From: Oribacterium sp. UBA4274
GTDB lineage: Bacteria > Bacillota > Clostridia > Lachnospirales > Lachnospiraceae
Direction: 5' to 3'
Length of the DNA: 29,410 nt
Assembly (NCBI GenBank): GCA_002396005.1
Contig: DGVW01000045.1
Coordinates: forward strand, 1-29,410
Of the stretch, positions 15,997 to 21,077 are shown piece by piece (positions within the stretch are counted from its first letter, which is position 1; every line of letters starts with the position of its first letter). The notes under the pieces are model-generated. The model was given only the letters and a program-made list of their open reading frames with translations. It was not told where the DNA came from and searched no databases. Made by a program: the position numbers and the translations under genes.

Positions 15997-16773
15997 ATGA
16001 AAAAGAAAATATTGTTGTCTATCGTTTTGGCAATATGGCTGATTGACTGTATCTGTTCTTTTGCATTTACAGAGGCAGATATAGAAGCTTTGTATGCCTG
16101 TGAAACTGACAGTAATGTTCAGTCCATGGGCGTAGAGATGCTGCGCAAAGAACTGGGACTGGACCTTGAAGAGGATCCGCGCACCATCGGCACCTTCAGT
16201 CGAAGCACCAACGATTTCATAACCATGACATCCCTTATTAATGTCAAAAAACAGACTGTGAAGGATGTAACAGACACCTCCTTCGTATTACGTCTCGGAA
16301 GCACCGAGCACTTTGACGATAACTACTACGCCGAGCGTGCTCAGGACCTCAGTCTGCTTCTGTATCATATAAATTATGTCAAAGCCGCAACATCGGTCAT
16401 GAGTGACACTCAAAAGGCCGCATTTATCAATGACTATATCTGTAATTCCTTTACTTTCAAGCGCCAGTGTCAGCAGCCCCCAAGTGCAGTATCAGGTTTC
16501 AAAACCGGCGTGACCAACTGCCGGGGGTATACCGCAAGTTTTTATATCATAGGCAGAAACTGTGGTCTCGATGTAAGCGCAGAATGCGCCCATAACTCCA
16601 CCGGAACACATACTTACAATATCGTATATATCGATGGTAATGCCTATGTCGTTGATACATCTGCCAATGATCTCTACAGCACTACAGAATTCCTTCTGAT
16701 GCCATACGCAAGCTACATGGCAGAAACCCACAGCACTAAAGTGCAGGACTCCCTGTCTGATTTGGAAATCTAA
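15997..16773 (+). CDS. Secreted transglutaminase-like cysteine-protease-fold protein
   Basis: 258 residues. A signal peptide or N-terminal anchor (KKKILLSIVLAIWLIDCICSF) is followed by a helical region of no recognised family and then a transglutaminase-like core. The expected Cys-His-Asp triad is C175 (GVTNCRGYTASFY), H205 (THTYNIVYIDG) and D220 (YVVDTSAND). Between these are several extra cysteines (about C156, C189, C197) that could form disulfides outside the cell. Such proteins act as extracellular peptidases or cross-linking enzymes; the substrate is unknown. The start is the ATG just before MKKKIL with a GGG-rich site upstream; an in-frame TTG at 15955 gives a less likely signal sequence. 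No operon partner is seen. Confidence 0.75.
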   Translation: MKKKILLSIVLAIWLIDCICSFAFTEADIEALYACETDSNVQSMGVEMLRKELGLDLEEDPRTIGTFSRSTNDFITMTSLINVKKQTVKDVTDTSFVLRLGSTEHFDDNYYAERAQDLSLLLYHINYVKAATSVMSDTQKAAFINDYICNSFTFKRQCQQPPSAVSGFKTGVTNCRGYTASFYIIGRNCGLDVSAECAHNSTGTHTYNIVYIDGNAYVVDTSANDLYSTTEFLLMPYASYMAETHSTKVQDSLSDLEI

Positions 16774-16874
16774 CCCCCTATACTTTTATGCGGCGTAAAA
16801 TCCATCTGTTACATTTAATGCATCCCGAAACCACCGCATTTTAGATTGTGCGCAAAATAATTTCAAATCAGCAC

Positions 16875-16902
16875 TTGATTATTTTTCTATTTCGTGTATA
16901 CT
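16875..16902 (+). promoter_or_regulatory. trxA promoter
   Basis: TTGATT (16875-16880), a 16-nt spacer and TATACT (16897-16902). The predicted leader is about 135 nt. The promoter is flanked by ATTGTGCGC (16845-16853) and its reverse complement GCGCACAAT (16922-16930). Confidence 0.65.
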
Positions 16903-17045
16903 GAAACCATGAAAGCAGATAGCGCACAATTTAATTGCTAAATTCCTTTTACAGACCTGTTTATAGCACCTTCTGCTTTACTTGATTTAATGATACTAGA
17001 GTTCAACAAACAGATAACTATTAAAAATTCACGGAGGTAAGCGTC

Positions 17046-17363
17046 ATGGAATACAAGTTCACAAAGGACAATTTTGATAAGGAAGTTATGGAGAGCAAGG
17101 AGCCTGTTATGATCGATTTTTATGCAGATTGGTGCGGCCCTTGTAAGATGATGAGCCCGGTTGTAGAGGCTCTTGCAGAGCAGTACGAAGGCAAGATCAA
17201 GATCGGCAAAGTAAATTCTGATGAGGAGATGGATCTTGCTACAAAGTTTGGCGTTCGCAGCATCCCTGCATTTTTCTTCCTTAAGGACGGCAAGGTAGTA
17301 GACAACGCAGTAGGCGCACAGCCTAAGGAAGCTCTGGAAGAGAAGCTCAATAAACTCATCTGA
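17046..17363 (+). CDS. trxA: Thioredoxin
   Basis: 105 residues, standard size. The redox-active site is WCGPC (C30/C33) in DFYADWCGPCKMM. The cis-Pro segment is RSIPAFFFLKDGK. It reduces protein disulfides in the cytoplasm and is normally recharged by thioredoxin reductase, which is not in this window. The Shine-Dalgarno GGAGG (17034-17038) is seven bases before the ATG. It stands alone between its own promoter and a terminator. Confidence 0.97.
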   Translation: MEYKFTKDNFDKEVMESKEPVMIDFYADWCGPCKMMSPVVEALAEQYEGKIKIGKVNSDEEMDLATKFGVRSIPAFFFLKDGKVVDNAVGAQPKEALEEKLNKLI

Positions 17364-17413
17364 TCAGAATCATACAACACTTAAAAGTACCTGAAAAATA
17401 TTGTATTATATAC

Positions 17414-17450
17414 GCAGTGTCATCATACGGTGACACTGCTGTTTTTGTTT
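17414..17450 (+). terminator. Terminator after trxA
   Basis: GCAGTGTCA (17414-17422) pairs with TGACACTGC (17431-17439); two further inner pairs give an ATAC loop. GTTTTTGTTT follows. From 17451 to 17580 no supported gene is seen, only AT-rich sequence. Confidence 0.9.
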
Positions 17451-17584
17451 AATGACTATAAATATTCCACAGCCAGTCCAACGATGGGAGGACAATATTG
17501 AAAGTATGATGCAGCGAAAAGGCTTACATAAATTTTTATTGAACCATCATATATATTTTTTATGACGTAAATCTTACAAAATCA

Positions 17585-17613
17585 TTGCAAAAAGCCTTGC
17601 AATAACCTATACT
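17585..17613 (+). promoter_or_regulatory. Promoter of the leader RNA upstream of pyrC
   Basis: TTGCAA (17585-17590), a 17-nt spacer and TATACT (17608-17613); the predicted start is near 17620. Confidence 0.7.
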
Positions 17614-17619
17614 AAATTT

Positions 17620-17712
17620 AATCAAAATTCTACGAAATGTAGGAGGTCGGGACCGATGATACCTACAGCAATATAGAGGTAAGTGACCAATCCAATGGCT
17701 TACCTCTTTTTT
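17620..17712 (+). ncRNA. Attenuator-like leader RNA or small terminated RNA upstream of pyrC (class unidentified)
   Basis: From its own promoter to its terminator the RNA is about 93 nt. Four pairings compete in sequence: CUAC/GUAG (17630-17633 with 17639-17642), UGUAGG/CCUACA (17638-17643 with 17662-17667), UACCU/AGGUA (17660-17664 with 17677-17681), and the terminator GAGGUAAG/CUUACCUC. The middle element GGUCGGGACCGAUGAU looks like a conserved core. A six-codon reading frame MIPTAI (17656-17676) with AGGAGG nine bases upstream ends on the first bases of the terminator stem. I could not assign a riboswitch class; a similarity to the guanidine-IV (mepA) type crossed my mind but is unverified. 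Confidence 0.6.
17675..17712 (+). terminator. Terminator within the pyrC upstream region
   Basis: AGAGGTAAG (17675-17683) pairs with CTTACCTCT (17699-17707), followed by six T. It lies about 138 bp before the pyrC ATG, in the same orientation, as an attenuator would. Confidence 0.9.
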
Positions 17713-17742
17713 GTTGTCCAAATTTCCAAAACCCACAGTTAA

Positions 17743-17771
17743 TTGCGTACCGTTATGTGATGTTTTATAAT
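17743..17771 (+). promoter_or_regulatory. Second, terminator-independent promoter for pyrC
   Basis: TTGCGT (17743-17748), a 17-nt spacer and a perfect TATAAT (17766-17771). It lies beyond the leader terminator, so it would give pyrC expression independent of attenuation. Confidence 0.6.
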
Positions 17772-17849
17772 CAGTTAAGAAGTTCTATCTACACTGGCAT
17801 ATCTATTACATGCCGGCAGTATTCACTTATACATTCCCGGGAGGACATT

Positions 17850-19124
17850 ATGAAACTTATAAAAGGCGGCAGAATCATTGACCCTGCAAACCTCGTAGAC
17901 AAGATAGCGGACATCCTGATCGATGACTCAGGAAAGATTAGTGCCATAGGTGATTTTGAGGCAAATGCTTCTTACGAAACAGTCATCGATGCCAACGGCT
18001 GCATAGTAGCTCCGGGATTTATCGATGTACACGTTCATTTCCGTGACCCGGGTCTCACCTACAAAGAAGATATAACTACCGGTGCTGCAGCGGCTGCTGC
18101 CGGAGGGTACACCACAGTTATATGTATGGCCAATACAAAGCCGCCTGTTGATTCTGTTGACACATTAACAGAACTTGTTGCAAGAGAAAAAGAGCTCCCG
18201 ATACATGTACTTCAGACCGCCAATGTCACTATGGGAATGGGCGGAAAAGAGCTTACCGATATGGAGGCACTACTAGCTGCAGGCGCAGTAGGATTTACAG
18301 ATGATGGCGTACCTATTGCAGATGAGAAACTTCTGGTAAAAGCATTAGCCAAATGCAGGGAACTGGACGTTCCCATCTCGCTCCACGAGGAGGATCCGGC
18401 TCTCATGTTCAGTGCAGGAGTAAACAAGGGTGCTGTATCTGATAAGCTGGGGCTCGGTGGAGCTCCTGATACAGCGGAATATGTGCTCGCAGCAAGAGAT
18501 GTTATGCTCAACAGCAAAATCGGAGCCAAACTTGATATACAGCATATCTCCAGCGGAGTAACTGTTGAAACATTGCGCTTTGCCAAGCAGATGGGTATAA
18601 ATGTTTACGGCGAGGTCACACCTCAGCATCTCGCGGCAACTGAAGAGCTGGTACTTTCCAAGGGTTCCCTCGCAAGAGTCAATCCGCCGCTCCGCACAGA
18701 AGCCGATCGCCAGTCACTCATAAAAGGCCTCGCTGACGGAACCATCGACATGATAGCCACAGACCATGCGCCACACAGCAGTGAAGAAAAGTCGAAGCCT
18801 GTATCTCAGGCACCGAGCGGCATGATAGGACTGGAAACTGCTCTCGGGCTTGTAATTACAAGTGTTGTCCGCACAGGTCAGGTACCGATAGATACAGTCA
18901 TAAAGGCTCTCACAGTTAATCCTGCCGGACTTTACAAACTGGATGCCGGCACCCTGTCAGCAGGCGCTGAAGCTGATATCGTGATATTTGACCCGGAGGA
19001 GAAGTGGACAGTTCCCGAAACCTTCAGATCCAAAGCCACAAACTCTCCATTTATAGGCATGGAGCTTTACGGAAGAGTGAAGACCACCTTGTGTGGCGGC
19101 AGAGTGGTGTATCAGGACTTATAA
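17850..19124 (+). CDS. pyrC: Dihydroorotase
   Basis: 424 residues, class I (PyrC/AllB-like) amidohydrolase. It interconverts N-carbamoyl-L-aspartate and dihydroorotate in pyrimidine synthesis. Zinc site HVHFRDPG (H61, H63), further ligands H179 (SLHEEDP) and H232 (DIQHIS), and the catalytic Asp D305 in ATDHAPHS. The start is the ATG with GGGAGG at 17839-17844; an in-frame upstream frame from 17757 lacks conservation and overlaps the promoter. Other pyr genes are absent nearby. It is preceded by an attenuator-like RNA and a second promoter, pointing to dual control. Confidence 0.96.
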   Translation: MKLIKGGRIIDPANLVDKIADILIDDSGKISAIGDFEANASYETVIDANGCIVAPGFIDVHVHFRDPGLTYKEDITTGAAAAAAGGYTTVICMANTKPPVDSVDTLTELVAREKELPIHVLQTANVTMGMGGKELTDMEALLAAGAVGFTDDGVPIADEKLLVKALAKCRELDVPISLHEEDPALMFSAGVNKGAVSDKLGLGGAPDTAEYVLAARDVMLNSKIGAKLDIQHISSGVTVETLRFAKQMGINVYGEVTPQHLAATEELVLSKGSLARVNPPLRTEADRQSLIKGLADGTIDMIATDHAPHSSEEKSKPVSQAPSGMIGLETALGLVITSVVRTGQVPIDTVIKALTVNPAGLYKLDAGTLSAGAEADIVIFDPEEKWTVPETFRSKATNSPFIGMELYGRVKTTLCGGRVVYQDL

Positions 19125-19139
19125 AGATAACCATATGAT

Positions 19140-19186
19140 CCAACTCCCCAGATAACCCAGATACATCTAAGGAGTCGGCTTATTTT
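19140..19186 (+). terminator. Possible weak terminator after pyrC
   Basis: CCAACTCC (19140-19147) pairs with GGAGTCGG (19171-19178) with one mismatch, followed by CTTATTTTG. The loop is long and the T-tract poor. Confidence 0.3.
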
Positions 19187-19211
19187 GCAGAATATCGTTT
19201 TCCTGAAGCCA

Positions 19212-19358
19212 TCAATTTGTAATCTCACCATAACACTCAGGTCGTCTGTCCCGGAAAAGTCCCCAGGACAGACGATCTTTTCTTATGGCTTCGAAATCGA
19301 AATCTGATATGAGCACCTCATCGCCTTCACGGCCGGCTCTCCGGAGGATCTCACATCC
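19212..19358 (-). pseudogene. aguB: C-terminal remnant of N-carbamoylputrescine amidase (AguB-like nitrilase)
   Basis: The minus strand keeps 48 codons plus stop, without a start codon. The last part is strikingly like AguB-type amidases: GDEVLISDFDFEAI, then RLSWGLFRDRRPECY before the stop. Functional members are about 290 residues, so over 80% is gone, including the Glu-Lys-Cys catalytic residues. Immediately upstream in this frame are stop codons (TGA at 19359-19361 and others). AguB converts N-carbamoylputrescine to putrescine. It lies downstream, on the same strand, of the nspC remnant. Confidence 0.78.
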
Positions 19359-19471
19359 TCACCTGCTTCAAACTCCTAACATACCGTAATAATGTTACAA
19401 GTCGTCAGAGCCTCCGAGGATTTACTTATGACAACTCATAACAAAATAACGGTCTATGTAGCGGAAATGTA

Positions 19472-19702
19472 TCACGACAGCCTGTTTTTGAAATCCTCAT
19501 ACCCGAAGTGTCTTACGACCTCACATTCGCCGTCCTTATGCAGGAGCGCGATATCCATGACCCTGCTGAGCATGTACCCTGCATCCAGCGCAATCGCTTC
19601 CCCGGGCTCCAGATACACTTCTACGTCATACGTCTCCTGAAGATGGTCCGGAGATCCGAGCAGATACCGTAGTAGGTAGGATTGTTCAAAACATATATAC
19701 AA
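19472..19702 (-). pseudogene. nspC: Internally deleted remnant of carboxynorspermidine decarboxylase (NspC)
   Basis: A 76-codon minus-strand frame. The central part, ETYDVEVYLEPGEAIALDAGY, matches the conserved middle of NspC, a PLP enzyme of about 380 residues. It then passes directly to GECEVVRHFGYEDFKNRLS, which matches the extreme C-terminus of the family. Roughly 95-100 residues that should lie between, including the HMPD and MPYRP region, are missing in frame, and the N-terminal 200 or so residues with the PLP lysine are absent. It cannot be an active decarboxylase. The first 20 or so residues (MYICFEQSY...) look non-homologous. Confidence 0.78.
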
Positions 19703-19965
19703 AATTTATTCAAAATTTTATGAATTTTTACCATTCCAAACCTGTTTTTTCCTATTAATATATACTTTAGCTTGGCAGTGTGTTACCACACGAAATACAG
19801 TTAAAAAAATTTAATTTATGATAAATATAAAATTGAATTTATAGCGCGATAAGTTTTGTTTATATATACTTTATTAAATTTTATTAGTTAATTAATATTT
19901 TTGATATCGCAATATATTTTTTAATTTTTTACAAGATTTCAGATGATTTTAAGGCTTTTTATAAG
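19703..19965. other. AT-rich intergenic DNA, no gene seen
   Basis: Very AT-rich sequence (runs such as TTTATTCAAAATTTTATG) separating the polyamine remnants from the pilus locus. A small GTGTG-TTAC-CACAC dyad lies near 19780-19793. No open frame, promoter pair or RNA could be supported. Confidence 0.7.
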
Positions 19966-19971
19966 TATACT
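19966..19971 (+). promoter_or_regulatory. Putative -10 element of the pilus operon
   Basis: TATACT, with only a weak -35 (TGATTT near 19944). The predicted start near 19978 coincides with the first base of the leader hairpin. Confidence 0.45.
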
Positions 19972-19977
19972 AGAGAT

Positions 19978-20100
19978 ATCATGCAATTCGCAAATTACCA
20001 AAAGTTTTTAATGTTTTTGGCATTGCATGATCTTTGTGTAACGAAGCTTTAGCTGCTATTTTTTTCTATTGCGTTACCCCTTTATGAGGAAAAGGGGTAA
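19978..20100 (+). ncRNA. Structured 5' leader of the pilus operon (class unknown)
   Basis: Three dyads follow each other. ATCATGCAAT (19978-19987) pairs with ATTGCATGAT (20022-20031) and encloses CCAAAA/TTTTGG. GTAACG (20038-20043) pairs with CGTTAC (20072-20077). TTACCCCTTT (20074-20083) pairs perfectly with AAAGGGGTAA (20091-20100). The second and third share TTAC and exclude each other. A seven-T run lies inside the second loop. Confidence 0.5.
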
Positions 20101-20139
20101 GACAATATTGTTTTATCAAAGATTGAGAGTGTAGAGTCT

Positions 20140-20967
20140 ATGAGTAAGAGTAGTATTAACAGACTGATGTTTGGGTCATTGGTCTCTATGATGACAGTAT
20201 TTACAGTTATGACAGCAAGTGCAGCCGACAACAATTCTGTCAAAGTCATTAATATCCAGAATTCTGATAAGAAACCTATCGAGAATTGGAATCTTTCTAT
20301 CTATGAGGTTGCAAGGTTTGACAACTCAACCTATACCTATTCCATCACAGATGATTTTGATGAATATATCGATACAGCATTCATCACAGAAGAACAGAAG
20401 GCTATCGATATCTCCAACAAGGCTGTTGAACTCCGGAACGTCATTACAGAAAAGGGCTTCACTCCGATTTCAACGGTACCATCCGATGCACAGGGTTCAG
20501 TAATCTTCGAGAGCCTTCAGGATGGAGTATATATCATTTGCTATCAGTATAACGACACCTACGATGCATCCCCAAGCTTTGTGTCGGTTCCTGACTATGA
20601 TGACAACTCATTTGTAACAATAGAAGCCAAGGTCGAGGGCAAAACAAATGGCGGCAGCACTCCACCGGGCGGAGGCGGAAACTCCGGAGGAGGTAACTCA
20701 GGCGGTGGTGGTAATAGTCCATCTAACCCGGGCGTTACCACGGAAACCTTACCTGACGGAACCGTTCTCGGTGAGGATCGTGACAGAGAAGTTCCTGATG
20801 TTTCAGGCCCGGAAGAGAAGATCGTGCTGGGTGCCAAGAGGGCACCACATACCGGTGACGAAAGCCGCATGAATCTATATCGCGGTATCGCTACATTGGC
20901 ATTGGCTATACTTTTTGCCTGGGGAATCATCTACTACAAGCGAAATCATGGTACCGACAAGAGCTAA
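20140..20967 (+). CDS. Minor/anchor pilin, sortase-anchored surface protein
   Basis: 275 residues. A signal peptide (hydrophobic about 9-28, cleavage near ASAAD), a small beta-rich domain (about 32-165) with a prealbumin/Cna-B-like pattern (NWNLSIYEV ... GVYIICYQYN), and a flexible GGGGNSGGGN-type linker (about 172-198). The terminal sorting region is VLGAKRAPHTGDES, a 20-residue membrane helix and the tail YYKRNHGTDKS. The sorting motif is APHTG (235-239), a variant of LPXTG. First gene of the pilus locus, so probably the base/anchor subunit; other adhesin roles are possible. The Shine-Dalgarno is weak (GAGAGTG). Confidence 0.82.
   Translation: MSKSSINRLMFGSLVSMMTVFTVMTASAADNNSVKVINIQNSDKKPIENWNLSIYEVARFDNSTYTYSITDDFDEYIDTAFITEEQKAIDISNKAVELRNVITEKGFTPISTVPSDAQGSVIFESLQDGVYIICYQYNDTYDASPSFVSVPDYDDNSFVTIEAKVEGKTNGGSTPPGGGGNSGGGNSGGGGNSPSNPGVTTETLPDGTVLGEDRDREVPDVSGPEEKIVLGAKRAPHTGDESRMNLYRGIATLALAILFAWGIIYYKRNHGTDKS
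20646..20720 (+). repeat. Imperfect GGN-rich repeat encoding the Gly/Asn/Ser linker
   Basis: Short GGCGGAGGC/GGAGGAGGT units encode alternating Gly4-Asn-Ser blocks between the folded domain and the sorting signal. Slippage could change linker length. Confidence 0.75.
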
Positions 20968-21003
20968 ACTGTCGATTGGCCATTTATATATTTGATTTGT
21001 TCA

Positions 21004-21021
21004 TGATATGCATGCATATCA
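21004..21021 (+). repeat. 18-bp perfect palindrome upstream of the tip adhesin
   Basis: TGATATGCATGCATATCA reads the same on both strands, located 37 bp after the minor-pilin stop. Confidence 0.95.
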
Positions 21022-21024
21022 GCA

Positions 21025-21050
21025 GTAATATCTACCCAAGTTGATATTAC
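21025..21050 (+). promoter_or_regulatory. Hairpin in the tip-adhesin leader
   Basis: GTAATATC (21025-21032) pairs perfectly with GATATTAC (21043-21050) around a ten-base loop. No T-tract follows, so it is unlikely to be a simple terminator; it may stabilise or punctuate the intercistronic RNA. Confidence 0.55.
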
Positions 21051-21077
21051 ACCATTTTATATAGTGAGTGAGAGAGT

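Noticed and set aside
17491..17580. Possible 19-codon peptide (MMQRKGLHK...) upstream of the pyrC leader
   Set aside because: The GGGAGG is too far from the ATG, and composition is like surrounding intergenic DNA.
19242..19275. Perfect 10-bp hairpin TCGTCTGTCC/GGACAGACGA followed by TCTTTTCTT, first read as a pyrC terminator
   Set aside because: It lies inside the aguB remnant and encodes the conserved RLSWGLFRDR segment on the minus strand, so the dyad is most simply coding sequence, although it may still act as a terminator by chance.
19392..19640. Plus-strand open frame of 82 codons
   Set aside because: It is antisense to the nspC remnant, which has clear family resemblance; this frame shows none and has no ribosome-binding site.
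20595..20930. 111-codon Pro-rich minus-strand frame
   Set aside because: Complement of the Gly-rich linker of the minor pilin; no start signals.
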